Assembly (NCBI GenBank): GCA_016647705.1
Contig: CM028338.1
Location: 16,008,077 to 16,072,076, forward strand
Length of the DNA: 64,000 bases
DNA from: Eucommia ulmoides
Lineage: Eukaryota; Streptophyta; Magnoliopsida; Garryales; Eucommiaceae
Reading direction: 5' to 3'
This document shows positions 1 through 11,812 of this stretch, piece by piece. Both the position numbers and the translations under genes were made by a program. The notes under the pieces are model-generated. The model made no database searches, had not been told where the DNA came from, and saw nothing but the letters and a program-made list of their open reading frames with translations. Positions within the stretch are counted from its first letter, which is position 1. Every line of letters starts with the position of its first letter.

Positions 1-688
1 ATGGAATCACGAACCGAAGTTATAGAGTTTGAACGCCACAAGAAATTCTTGATAAGTTCAAAGAAAAGTTCTATGAAGAACTCAAGAGAAAACTCTCTCA
101 ATCTGATATATTATTCAAGTAATGTGTTTTTCCCATGGAATACAACTCTCTTAAATAGGCAACCAATACAAAGGAGAGCCTAGGCTAGTGGGTGGTCAAG
201 CACACCCTACCTTACATAGGGGGCGGTCTTTCACACCTAGGGTTGTCCTTTTCACACAATAAGTCTTCAACTTTAGCACACCCTACTATAGATAGTGGGT
301 GGCCTTTCACACCTAGGGGGAGGCTACAAGAACAAAAGTCCTAGATGCCTTTCAAACTTATTACAATATCAATACTAGAAAATAAAAATACTAATTGGCA
401 TTGATGTCTTACAAAATGATATCAACTAAAATAAATGAGTAGAATTTCGTGGGTCTCATGTTTTGGCCCATTTAAGTTCATGACTAAGCCCATTTGCTTG
501 CCTTTATGAGATGGATTAGGCCTTGATTTCCATTTGGGCCTAACTTGGGCATTATGACTTTAGATTCAGCCCATATATCTTGAATTAGCCCATTAAGTGC
601 TTCTTTGATCTTCTAGGATCTTGCCCTCGTAATAGGCCCAATTGAAACATGCAGCGGATCCTTTGTTGGTGCACGTTGGTTCTCATCA
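1..688 (-). mobile_element. LTR of a Ty3/gypsy-type element, cut by the window edge
   Basis: This is the outer part of an LTR lying on the minus strand. It shares with the other LTRs here the terminal word ending in TCTCATCA, the stretch around 460-640 that encodes the integrase tail, and the leader-side words near 25-110 (gaacgccacaag, aaaactctc). Its middle (about 180-330) is unlike the others and holds the word cacacctaggg twice, so it is a separate subfamily. The right end is sharp at 688, and the satellite resumes at 689 with tttga, the likely target duplication. The left end lies outside the window, so a solo LTR and the 5' LTR of a minus-strand element cannot be told apart. It is a fossil. 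Confidence 0.8.
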
Positions 689-3600
689 TTTGATCAAAAA
701 ATCAATTGCGTACGTTGTGGACGAAAAGCGCCATTTTTTGGGTGGAAACCACTTTCTGAGCAAAACGCCACCAAAAGGCCCAAAAACACCAAATTCGAGT
801 AGAAAAATCAATTGTATCCGTTTTGGACAAAAAAACACCACAGTTTAGGGTTGAAACGACCTTCTGAGCGAAACGCCCTAGAAAGGCCTGAAAAGTCCAA
901 GTTTGACCAGAAAATCAATTGCGTACGTTTTGGACAAAAAACACCACTTTTTTGGGTGGAAATGACATTCTTAGCAAAACGCCACCGAAAGGCACCAAAA
1001 CACCAAGTGCGAGTAGAAAAATTAATTGTGTCTGTTCCGAACGAAAAACACCGTATTTTATGGTAGAAACGACCTTCTGAGCGAAACACCCCACAAATGT
1101 CTCGAAAAGTCCAAGTTTGACCTAAAAATCAACTTTGTCCCTTTTGGACGAAAAATGCCATCTTTTACGAATGAAACGACCTTCGGAGCGAAATGACCCC
1201 AAAAGGCCCAAAAAGACCTAGTTTGCGTAGAAAATTTAACTGGGTCGGTTTCAGACCAAAAATACTATTTTTTTTATGTGGAACGGCTTACGGAGCAAGA
1301 AAAGCCGAAAAGGCAAAAAAAATACCACGTTTGACCAGAAAATCAGTTGCGTACGTTTTGGACGAAAAACACCACATTTTAGGGTTGAAGCGACCTTCTG
1401 AGTGAAACGCCAACAAATGGCTTGAAAAGTCCAAGTTTGACTTGAAAAACAATTGTGTCCGTTTTGCATGAAAAACACCCCTTTCTTGGTTGGGAACGAC
1501 CTTCTGAAAAAAAAAAAAAAAAAAACCCCCAAATGGCACAAAAAGAGAGAGTTTAAGTGGAAAAAAGAATTGTGTCCGTTTTAGACGGAAAAAAATCACC
1601 TTTTAGGTTAGAAATGACCATCGGATCGAAACACCCCCAAAATTCCCAAAAAGTTGAAGTTTGACCTAAAAATCAACTTTGTCCCTTTTAGACAAAAAAC
1701 GCCACCTCTCAGGAAGGAAACGATCTTCTGAGCAAAATGCCCCCAAAAAGCCCAAAAAGACCAAGTTTGGGTAGAAAATTTAACTGGGTCAGCTTCAGAC
1801 GAAAAATACTATTTTTTTGTGGTACGGTTTACGGAGCAAAAACAAGCCCAAAAGGCAAAAAAAAAATACCAAGTTTGACCAGAAAATCAATTGCGTACAT
1901 TTTGGATGAAAAATACCACTTTTTTGGTTGGAAACGACATTCCGAGAAAAACGCCACCAAAACGCTCAAAAACACCAAATTCGAGTAGAAAAATCAATTG
2001 TGTCCATTTTAGACGAAAACCACTACCTTTTACGGTGGAAACGACATTCCGAGCGAAACACCCCCAAAACTCCCGAAAAGTCCAAGTTTGACCTGAAAAT
2101 CAATTTTGTCCCTTTCGGACGAAAAATGACACCTCTTAGGAAGGAAGCGACCTTCTGAGCAAAACGCCCTCAAAAGGCCCAAAAAGACCAAGTTTGTGTA
2201 GAAAATTTAACTAGGTCTGTTTTGGACGAAAAATACCATTTTTTTATGTGAGGGACGGCTTACGGAGCAAAAACAAGCCCAAAAGTAAAAAAAATACCAT
2301 GTTTGACCAGAAAATCAATTGCGTACATTTTGGACGAAAAACACCACTTTTTTGGGTGGAAACGACATTTTGAGCAAAATGCCACCAAAATGCCCAAAAT
2401 GCCCAAGTTCGAGTAGAAAATCAATTTTGTCCGTTTTGAACGAAAAACACTACCTTTTTGGGTGGAAACGACCTTCAGAGCGAAACACCCCCAAAATTCC
2501 CGAAAAGTCAAAGTTTGACCTGAAAAGCAATTGTGTCCGTTTTGGATGAAAAACACCACTTTCTTGGTTGGGAACGACCTTCTAAGAAAAACACCCCTTA
2601 ATGGCCCAAAAAGACCAAGTTTAAGTGGAAAACAGAATTGTGTCCGTTTTGGAAGAAAAAAAATCACCTTTTAGCTTGGAAACGACCTTCGAAGTGAAAC
2701 ACCCCCAAAATTCCCAAAAAGTCCAAGTTTGACCTAAAAATCAACTTTGTCCCTTTTGGACGAAAAACGCCACCTTTCAGGAAGGAAACGACCTTCAGAG
2801 CAAAATACCCACAAAAGGCCCAAAAAGACCAAATTTGTGTAGAAAATTTAACTGGGTAAGCTTCAGACGAAAAATACTATTTTTTTTTGTGGCATTGGTT
2901 TACGAAGCAAAAATAAGCCCAAAAGGAGAAAAAAACCAAGTTTCACTAGAAAATAAATTGCGCACGTTTTGGACGAAAAACACCAATTTTTTGGTTGGAA
3001 ACGACATTCTGGGTAAAACGCTACCATAACACTAAAAAACACCAAGTTCGAGTAGAAAAATCAATTGTGTCTGTTTTTTACGAAAAACACTACCTTTTAC
3101 GGTAGAAACAACCTTCTGAGCGAAACACCCCCAAAACTCCCGAAAAGTCCAAGTTTAACCTGGAAATCAACTTTGTCCCTTTCGGATGAAAAACGACACC
3201 TCTTAGGAAGGAAACGACCATCTTTGCAAAGCGCCCCTAAAAGGCCAAAAAAGACCAAGCTTGTATAGAAAATTTAACTGGGTCTGTTCCGGACGAAAAA
3301 TATTATTTTTTTTTTGTGGGGGGCGACGGCTTACGGAGCAAAAACAAGCCCAAAAGGCAAAAAAAAATACCATGTTTGACCCGAAAATCAATTGCGTAAG
3401 TTTTGGACGAAAAACACCACTTTTTTGGGTGGAAACGACATTATGAGCAAAACACCACCAAAATGCTCAACAACACCAAATTCGAGTAGAAAATCACATT
3501 TGTCTATTTTGAACGAAAAACACTACCTTTTAGGGTGGAAATGACCTTCAGAGCGAAACACCCTCAAAATTCTCAGAAAGTCAAAGTTTGACTTGAAAAT

Positions 3601-4872
3601 CAACTTCGTTTCTTTTCGACGAAAAACGACACCTTTTGGGAGGGAAACGACCTTCTGAGCAAAATGCCCCCAAAAGGCCCAAAAAGACCAAGTTTGTGTA
3701 GAAAATTTAACTGTGTCTATTTTGGACGAAAAATACTATTTTTTATTTGGAACGGCTTACGGACCAAAAACAAGCCCAAAAGGTAAAAAAAGACCAAGTG
3801 TGACTAGAAAATCAATTGCCTACATTTTGGACAAAAACACCACTTTTTTGGGTGGAAACCACATTTTGAGCAAAACGCCACGAAAAGACCCAAAAACACC
3901 AAGTTCGAGTAGAAAACTCAATTGTGTTCGTTTTGGACGAAAACCACTACCTTTTACGGTGGAAACAACCTTCTGAGTGAAACACCCCCAAAACTTCCGA
4001 AAAGTCCAAGTTTGACCGGAAAATCAACTTTGTCCCTTTCGGACGTAAAATGACACCTCTTAGGAAGGAAGGGACCTTCTGAGCAAAACGCCCAAAAAGA
4101 CCAAGTTTGTGTAGAAAATTTAATTGGGTCTGTTTCGAGCGAAAAATGCCATTTTTTTATGTGGAACTGCTTACAGAGCAAAAACAAGCCCAAAAGGCAA
4201 AAAAAGACCATATTTTACCAGAAAATCAATTGCGTACATTTTGGACGAAAAACACCACTTTTTTGGGTGGAAACAACATTCTTAGCAAAACGCCACCGAA
4301 AGGCCCCAAAACACCAAGTTCGAGTAGAAAAATCAATTGTGTCCGTTTTGGAAGAAAAAACACCGCATTTTGTGGTGGAAACGACCTTCTAAGCGAAACA
4401 CCCCCAAACGTCCCGAAAAGTCCAAGTTTGACCTAAAAATCAACTTTGTCCCTTTTGGATGAAAAACGCTCTCTTTTAGGAAGGAAACGACCTTCAGAGC
4501 GAAACGACCCCAAAAGGCCCACAAAGACCTAGTTTGTGTAGAAAATTTAACTGGATCTGTTTCGGACCGAAAAAACTATTTTTTTTAAGTGGAATGGCTT
4601 ATGGAGCAAAAACAATCCCAAAAGGCAAAAAAGGACCAAGTTTGACCAGAAATCAATTGCGTACGTTGTGGACGAAAAATGCCTCTTTTTTGGGTGGAAA
4701 CGATATTCTGAGCAAAACACCACGAAAAGGCCCAAAAACACCAAGTTCGAGTAGAAAAATCAATTATGTCCATTTTGGACGAAAAACACCACATTTTAGG
4801 GTTGAAACGACCTTCTGAGGAAACGCCGAGAAAAGGCCCTAAAAGTCCGAGTTTGACGTGAAAATCAATTGT

Positions 4873-4889
4873 GTCCGTTTTGGACGAAA
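4873..4889 (-). other. CENP-B-box-like 17-mer in a satellite monomer (example, plus-oriented array)
   Basis: Read on the minus strand this site is TTTCGTCCAAAACGGAC. The published CENP-B box core is NTTCGNNNNANNCGGGN. This site keeps TTCG, the central A and CGG, and differs only at the last G of CGGG, so 8 of 9 key positions match. The same 17-mer, or a one-base variant, lies at the same place in many monomers across the window. Plants have no firmly established CENP-B, so a binding function is inference only. Confidence 0.5.
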
Positions 4890-6449
4890 AACACCACTTT
4901 CTTGGTTGGGAACGACCTTCTAAAAAAAACACCCCCAAATGGCCCCAAAAGACCAAGTTTAAGTGGAAAATAGAATTGTATCCGTTTTGGGACGAAAAAA
5001 ATCACCTTTTAGCTTGGAAACGACCTTCGGAGCGAAACACCCCCAAAATTCCCAAAAAATCCAAGTTTGACCTAAAAATCAACTTTGTCCCTTTTACGCG
5101 AAAAATGCCACCTTTCAGGAAGGAAACGATATTCAGAGCAAAACGCCTCTAAAAGGCCCAAAAAGACCAAGTTTGTGTAGAAAATTTAACTGGGTCAGCT
5201 TCGGACAAAAAATACTATTTTTTTTGTGGCTCGGTTTACGAAGCAAAAATAAGTCCAAAAGGCAAAAAAATACCAAGTTTGACCAGAAAATCAATTGCGT
5301 ACATTTTGGACGAAAAACACTACTTTGTTTGTTGGAAATGACATTCCGGGTAAAATGCCACCAAAACGCTCAAAAACACCAAGTTCAAGTAGAAAAATCA
5401 ATTGGGTTCGTTTTTTATGAAAAACACTACCTTTTACGGTAGAAACAACCTTTTGAGCGAAACACCCCTAAAACTCCCGAAAAGTCCAAGTTTAACCTGG
5501 AAATCAACTTTGTGCCTTTCGGACCAAAAACGACACCTCTTAGGAAGGAAACGACCTTCTGAGCAAAACGCCCCCAAAAGGCCCAAAAAGACCAAGTTTG
5601 TATAGAAAATTTAAATGGGTCTATTTCGGACGAAAAATACCATTTTGTTTTGTGTGGGGGACGGCTTACGGAGCAAAAACAAGCCCAAAAGGCAAAAAAA
5701 TACCATGTTTAATCCGAAAATCAATTGCATACGTTTCAGACGAAAAACAACACTTTTTCGGGTGAAAACGACATTCTGAGCAAAACGCCACCAAAACACT
5801 GAAAAACATCAAGTTCAACTAGAAAAATCAAGTGTGTCCGTTTTGGACGAAAAACACTACCTTCTATCGTGGAAACGACCTTCTGAGTAAAACACCCCCA
5901 AAATTGCCGAAAGTCTAAGTTTGACAAGAAAATCAACTTTGTCCATTTTGGACGAAAAACGCCACCTTTTAGGAAGGAAACGACCTTCCGAGCAAAACGC
6001 CCCCAAAACGCCCAAAAAGACGAAGTTTGTGTAGAAAATTTATCTAAATCTGTTTAGGACGAAAAATACCACTTTTTTTTTATGTGGAACGGCTTCTGGA
6101 GCAAAAACAAGCGCAAAAGGCAAAAAAAGACCATGTTTGACCAGAAAATCACTTGCGTCCATTTTGGAAGAAAAACACCATTTTTTGGGTGGAAACGACA
6201 TTATGAGCAAAATGCCACCAAAAGGCCCAAAAACACAAAGTTCGAGTAGAAAAATCAATTGTATCCGTTTTCGACGAAAAACACCACATTTCAGGGTCGA
6301 AACGACCTTATGAGCGAAACGCCCCCAAAATGCCCGAAAAGTCCAAGTTTGACCTAAAAATCAATTGTGTTCGTTTTGGACGACAAACACCACTTTCTTT
6401 GTTGGGAACCACCTTATGAGAAAAACACCCCAAATGGCCCAAAAAGACC

Positions 6450-6454
6450 AAGTT
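6450..6454. repeat. Left target-site duplication (AAGTT) of element 1
   Basis: The five bases AAGTT directly before the LTR end TGATGCG are repeated at 13248-13252 directly after the other LTR. Joining the flanks restores an uninterrupted satellite monomer (ccaagtttgagtgg). Confidence 0.92.
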
Positions 6455-7252
6455 TGATGCGAACCTCACCAAGGATTAGTGAGACCCGAAACCAACTTAG
6501 GGTTTCTTCGTGAAGATCGAAACTAAATCAGGTTTTGAACGAGCTAAAAATATAGAAATTGAAAGATAGATTATCTTGACCCAACGTTTATGAACAAAAT
6601 GCGAACCAATGGTATAATGATCTTGACCCAATGATTATAATGAATTACGAATCAAAGATATAAGTTTAAACGCCACAAGAAACTCTTGATAAGTTCAGGA
6701 AAAGTTCTCTGAAGAACTAAAGAGAAAACTCTCACAATTTTTATTAATCAAAGTAACGTGTTCTTCTTCATGGGATACAACTTTCTTAAATAAGTAATGA
6801 ATAGTGCGGTGAACAGTGTCGGTGAACAATGCTCGTGAATAGTGCAGCTAAAATACAAAAAAAAAAAAGAAACCCTAGAGAAACAAGGAAACCCTATACC
6901 TAATCTAAAAAGGAAAAGGCTAATTTGGCAATCATGCCTTACAAATTATTAAATAAATAACCTAAATTAAAATTAAAATACAAATAAATATAATAAATAT
7001 GCTGAGAATTTCGTGGTCCTCAAGCCTTGGTCCATTTGAGTTCATGTCTAAACCCATTCACTTGCTTTGATGAGATGGATTAGGCCTTGATCGTCATTTG
7101 GGCCTAATTTGGGCTTTATTGTTTTCGATTCAGCCGAAAGCTCTTGAATTAGCCCATTAAGCGCTTCTTTGATCTTCTTGGATCTTGCCCTAGTAATAGG
7201 TCCAACCAGAACATGCAATGTGTCTTTTGATTTTGCTTGTTGGTTCTCATCA
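6455..7252 (-). repeat. 3' LTR of element 1 (798 bp)
   Basis: It starts TGATGCGAACC at the plus-strand left edge and ends TCTCATCA next to the polypurine tract. It aligns throughout with 12466-13247. A TATA-like word (minus-strand TATTTAAG type) lies mid-LTR near 6795. The part nearest the internal region carries the end of the pol reading frame. Confidence 0.93.
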
Positions 7253-7370
7253 TCCCCCCTCTCTTCAAAAGGATTCGACCTCACATCTTCACCTACATCA
7301 AACGGAGAAAGATCATAAACATTAAATGTAGCACTAACGTTATACTCACCTGGAAGATCCAACTGTACGC
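7048..7370 (-). pseudogene. Integrase C-terminal tail, running into the 3' LTR
   Basis: This is the end of the pol polyprotein of element 1. An open stretch on the minus strand starts in the internal region and continues about 200 bp into the 3' LTR. Visible words are [20 protein letters not shown], a charged linker, then VGPITRARSKKIKEALNGL. The LPGEY and TRARSKKIKEALNGL words are, from memory, common at the C-terminus of plant Ty3/gypsy polyproteins. Overlap of coding sequence with the 3' LTR is a described trait of CRM-group elements, where this tail (CR motif) has been linked to centromere targeting. I see no canonical chromodomain. The same tail can be read in the other LTRs in this window. 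Confidence 0.7.
7253..7266 (-). promoter_or_regulatory. Polypurine tract of element 1
   Basis: On the minus strand this is GAAGAGAGGGGGGA, directly next to the 3' LTR start. It is the expected primer for second-strand synthesis in LTR retroelements. Its position fixes the LTR boundary and the element's orientation. Confidence 0.85.
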
Positions 7371-7449
7371 ATTATCATTGATTCTCTGAAGGACTTGAAA
7401 TGGACGATCCCCTCTAGGATGTAGCTTGGTCCGCCTATGGGCTGGAAAT

Positions 7450-8420
7450 CTTTCTTTTCTCATATGCACCTAAACCCAATCACCCAGTTCAAAGATGACT
7501 CGTCTACGGCGCTTACTTTCTTTGCATATTGCTCATTTTTCTTCTCTATGTGTTGTTGTACAATTTCATGGAGTTTCTTCACCATCTCAGCCTTCTTTTG
7601 TCCATCCAAACTAGCCCTCTCATTGACTGGCAAAGGCAACAAATCCAAAGGAGTTAGTGGATTAAAACCATCAACAATCTCAAATGGTGAAAAATCAGTA
7701 GTAGAATGAACACTCCGATTATAAGCAAATTCAATGAACGGCAAACAATCCTCCCAATTTTTCAAGTTCTTTTGAATTATAGTACGCAACAAAGTAGATA
7801 AAGTTCGATTTACTACCTCGGTTTGTCCATCCGTTTGGGGGTGACAAGTAGTTGAGAACAATAATTTAGTTCCCATCTTTCCCCACAAGACTTTCCAAAA
7901 ATAGCTGAGGAACTTAACATCACGATCAGATACAATACTCTTAGGAACACCATGGAGACGTATTATCTCTCTAAAGAAAAAATCAGCGACGTGGGTCGCA
8001 TCATCAGTTTTATTACAAGATATGAAATGTGCCATCTTAGAGAACCTATCAACAACCACAAAAATCGAATCCCTACCTTTCCTTGACCTAGGCAAGCCTA
8101 AAACAAAGTCCATGGAAATATCCATCCAAGGCGCACTAGGTACGGGCAAGGGAGTGTATAATCCATATGGTAAGACTCTAGATTTGGCTTGCCTACATGT
8201 AACACACCTAGCACAAACTCTCTCCACATCACGTTTCATCTTTGGCCAAAAGAAGTGTTTATGTAACACGTCTAAAGTCTTTTTCACACCAAAATGACCC
8301 ATCAAACCACCCCCATGTGCTTCACGCACGAGTAACTCACACATAGAACTATTAGGCACGCAAAGTCTATTTTCTCTAAACAAATACCTATCTAGTCTAT
8401 AGAAATTACCAAACGCTGTC
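7450..8420 (-). pseudogene. Integrase region of element 1
   Basis: Retroviral-type integrase, which inserts the DNA copy into the genome. In order on the minus strand: an N-terminal zinc-binding (HHCC) region around 8180-8300 containing [12 protein letters not shown]; the catalytic DDE core with [13 protein letters not shown] (near 8130-8090), [13 protein letters not shown] (near 7930) and [15 protein letters not shown] (near 7840-7800, holding the catalytic glutamate); then a C-terminal part to about 7450. It follows RNase H directly, giving the Ty3/gypsy order rather than Ty1/copia. Part of a broken element. Confidence 0.9.
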
Positions 8421-8499
8421 TTCTCACATGCACCAAACGCACTAGCAAAATCATTATCATTAGCATACAATTCTTTAACATATTCAAACCCCAGTAGCT

Positions 8500-8890
8500 T
8501 TGCATTTAATGTAGAGACAAGGGCGTACCTTCTGGAGAGTGCATCAGCCACAATATTTTCCTTACCTTGTTTGTATTTGATTACATAAGGGAACGTTTCA
8601 ATGAATTCCATCCACTTGGCATGCCTTCTATTTAACTTACTTTGTCCCTTCAAGTGCTTCAAGGACTCATGATCGGTATGTATGACAAACTTTCTCGGCC
8701 ACAGGTAATGTTGCCAAGTCTCCAATGCTCTCACCAACGCAAAAAGATCCTTATCATATGTTGGGTAATTCAATGCTGCCCCATTTAGCTTTTCACTAAA
8801 GTATGCTATTGGCCGATTTTCCTGCATCAAAACAGCTCCAATTCCTATTCCTGAACATCAGACTCAATCTCAAAAGTTTTAGAAAAATTA
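8500..8890 (-). pseudogene. RNase H region of element 1
   Basis: RNase H degrades the RNA strand of the RNA-DNA hybrid during reverse transcription. Visible words on the minus strand are [43 protein letters not shown] and the closing VADALSRR, which is characteristic of Ty3/gypsy RNase H. It lies between reverse transcriptase and integrase as expected. Part of a broken element. Confidence 0.88.
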
Positions 8891-8989
8891 GGTAATGCTA
8901 ATAAAGAAGCACCACATAACCGTTCTTTAATCTCATTAAATGCACGCTCTTGCTCTATAGCCCATTTAAAACCCACGTATTTTTTTACA

Positions 8990-9850
8990 ATTTCAGTGAG
9001 TGGTACGGCTAGTGTACTAAAATCTTTAACAAATCGACGATAAAAACTAGCTAAGCCAAGAAAACTTCTTACCTCCGTGATTGACTTAGGTGTGGGCCAT
9101 TGTTTGATAGCCTTCACCTTTTCCTCATCCACTGCAATCCCTTCCGAACTAATAACATAGCCAAGAAACACAACTTTGTCCAAGCAAAAGGAACATTTCA
9201 TTAAATTTGCATATAATTTTTCTTTTCTCAAAACATCAAGCACGCAATACAAATGATCAATATGCTTAGCTAAGCTCTTACTATACACCAAAATATCATC
9301 AAAATAGACCACAACAAACTTGCCTATAAACGCACGCAATGCATGATTCATTAACCTCATGAATGTACTTGGTGCATTAGTTAGCCCAAAAGGCATTACC
9401 AACCATTCATACAATCCATATTTAGTTTTAAAGGCAATTTTTCATTCATCACCTTTTTTCATCCTAATTTGGTGATACCCACTTTTCAAATCAATTTTAG
9501 TGAAAATACATGACCCATGCAACTCATCTAACATGTCATCTAGCCTAGGAATTAGATGTCGATACTTTACCGTAATGTTGTTAATAGCTCGGCAATCAAC
9601 ACACATACGCCAAGTTCCATCCTTCTTAGGCACAAGTAGTACCGATACTACGCTCGGACTCATGCTCTCTCTTACGTGTCCCTTGGCTAGTAACTCCTCC
9701 ACTTGCCTTTGAAGTTCCTTCGTTTCCTCTGGATTACTCCTATAGGCTGGTCGGTTAGGAATTGTCGCACCCAGCATAAAGTCAATTTGATGCTCAATGC
9801 CTCGAATAGGTGGTAATCCACTAGGCACATCGTTAGGGAACACGTCCTCA
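8990..9850 (-). pseudogene. Reverse transcriptase region of element 1
   Basis: RNA-directed DNA polymerase. On the minus strand it opens with GLPPIRGIEHQIDF, then [32 protein letters not shown] (first catalytic aspartate), [16 protein letters not shown] and the active-site word YFDDILVYS near 9300, followed by FLGYVIS and [19 protein letters not shown] of the thumb and connection. This is a clear Ty3/gypsy RT. Part of a broken element. Confidence 0.93.
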
Positions 9851-10199
9851 AATTCCTGCAACAAAGAAACAACAACACTAGGCAAAAATTGGTCAAATTC
9901 GTTAGCACTAAAACACGCCTCTTTGTACAATAGTACAAATATAGGCCGGTTTGCATACAAAGCACCCTTGATATCACTCGCCTTAGCATAAAAGCTCACT
10001 TGTTTCTCTGTTTTGCTCTTATTTTTTCCACTTCCTTTTTGCTTTTCACTCTCTTTTATGTTTCCACTCTCTTTTTTCTCATCTTTTTTTGAACTCTCGG
10101 TCTCACAAGTTTTTTTCAACTCATTCTCTCTTTTCAATTTCATTTGATCCTTATACACTTGTTTTGGAATCAACGGCACAAAAGTAATGGTTTTATTAT

Positions 10200-10500
10200 C
10201 TTTGACGAATGAGTGCCTATTCTTGAACCCGTCATGAATAACTTTCCTATCAAATTGCCATGGCCTGCCCAACAATATGTGACCCGCATGCACTGGAACA
10301 ACATCACAAAGTACTTCATCCTTGTACTTCCCAATCGAAAAGGAAACTAACACTTGTTTATTTACCCGAACCTCCCTACAATCATTCAACCACTGCAATT
10401 TATAAGGTCTAGGGTGTTTCAAGGTATGTAAATTCAGTTTCTCTACTAAAGTAGTGCTAGCCACATTAGTGCAATTTCCCCCATCAATGATCATACTACA
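10200..10500 (-). pseudogene. Aspartic protease region of element 1
   Basis: Retropepsin-like protease that would cut the polyprotein. The minus-strand words IIDGGNCTNVAS, then [17 protein letters not shown] and HILLGRPWQFDR are the usual signature of plant chromovirus-type protease segments. A lysine- and glutamate-rich spacer (about 9990-10170) separates it from reverse transcriptase. Confidence 0.8.
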
Positions 10501-10548
10501 TACCTTGTTGTTGACGTGGCATCTAGTATGAAATATATTCTTCCTTTG

Positions 10549-11812
10549 CTATTCCATGTCATCCTTCACAACTTGGGCACTTAGAGCACGCCTTGCCACA
10601 AGTGACTCTCCCTCCACCGGGTACTCCACATCATCATCATAAGCATCTTCAAGTTGTGGCATCTGGTCATCATCACTCTCACTTTCGGTTTCCACCTCTC
10701 CATCAACACGTGCAATCATGGTCCTCTTATTTGGGCATTGTAAGGCTATGTGACCTATTCCCAAATAACGAAAACATTTAATATCACGGTTATGAGTTTG
10801 GGTTTCGGTTTTACCTTTGTTGGCAATGGGAACATCATCTCTCCTTTTTGGGGGGTTCGGTTTTGGACTTTGAAACAGCCCCTTCGTCCTTCCTCCTATT
10901 CGGCCTCTATGAATGCTTGAATTTTGAAATGACCGAGTTCCTTTCCTTTTAGGCTGTCGTTCCACTTTTTATGGCCATGTGAACCATGTCCTCCAACTCC
11001 ACGTAATGTTGCAACTCCACCACGTTGGCAATGTCCCGATTCAACCCATTCAAGAACCTTGCCATGGTAGCTTCTCTATCCTCCTCGACATTAGCCCGGA
11101 TCATAGCGACCTCTATCTCCTTGTAGTAATCATCCACGCTCCGATAGCCTTGCGTAAGGCTTTGTAATTTCTGATACAAGTCCCTATAGTAGTGACTAGG
11201 GATAAACCGCCTCCTCATGATGGCCTTCATTTCCACCCACGTCACGATAGGAATCTCATGGTTATTTCTCCTATTTATCACAAGTTGATCCCACCATATT
11301 ATAGCATAGTCAATAAACTCAATCACAGCGAGTTTTACCTTTTTTTCCTCGGAGTAGTTGTGACACTCAAAGATCAACTCCACCTTCTTCTCCCACTCCA
11401 AGTATGCTTCAGGATTGTTTTTCCCTTAGAATGAGGGTATCTTCACCTTCATACTTCCCAAGTTATTATCAATTCGCTCCCCATGTCAATCTCCTCTATT
11501 CCCATGTCCACTCCCAAATCTGCCCAAGCTTGCATTAGAGGCCCGATTGTCTTCATCTAGGTCATCCCCATAATCATCTTCATACACGAACCGAGGCTGT
11601 TTCCTCTCTCTTCGTTGCACATTAGGAGCTCTCGGTGGCTGTCCCTTTTGTGCACTAGACTCAACTTTGTCAAGCCGCTCATGCACTTTATCAAACCGCA
11701 AGTTCAATTGTTGAAACTTTTGCTCCAAGGTCTTGTAGAAAAATTTTGCGTCCATTATGTCCATCCTTTCATGTGCTTCATTGGACGAGCCTTTATTTGT
11801 TTCTCGAGACAT
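10549..11812 (-). pseudogene. gag region of element 1
   Basis: Gag forms the virus-like particle. On the minus strand a start codon at 11812 gives [10 protein letters not shown], followed by a helical stretch ([16 protein letters not shown]), an acidic linker, the Retrotrans_gag core (YLEWEKKVEL and IIWWDQLV type words, about 11280-11410), then a basic region and a zinc-knuckle region near 10740-10790. The start codon matches those of the other two gag copies (27733 and 53967). Part of a broken element. Confidence 0.82.

Larger units (their letters stand above)
689..6454 (+). repeat. 107-bp satellite array, block 1 (about 54 monomers)
   Basis: Tandem monomers start with words close to aaaatcaattgtgtccg and end near ccaagtttga. 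Spacing measured at the gaaacgac word (854, 960, 1067, 1174, 1281, 1388) is 106-107 bp. The diagnostic F-type word (ggcttacgg and variants) recurs near 1281, 1822, 2254, 2896, 3321, 3751, 4163, 4591, 5230, 5659 and 6084, which is 4, 5 or 6 monomers apart. Monomer types differ in the word before the gaaacgac landmark: gggtgg (A, D), gggttg (B), ggttggg (C), aggaagg (E), atgtggaacggc (F). No gene is seen here; the many short open frames change phase at each monomer. Confidence 0.93.

Noticed and set aside
689-6454. CRISPR-like regular repeats
   Set aside because: Units are contiguous 107-bp degenerate monomers without unique spacers, in a plant genome.
689-6454. rDNA intergenic spacer repeats
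   Set aside because: No rRNA gene sequence is present on either strand, and ordered monomer types over 60 kb do not fit a spacer.
7437-7709. Plus-strand open frames across the pol and gag regions (also near 8022-8297, 9500-9712, 50427-50699, 52698-52892)
   Set aside because: They are antisense shadows of the minus-strand retroelement coding regions.
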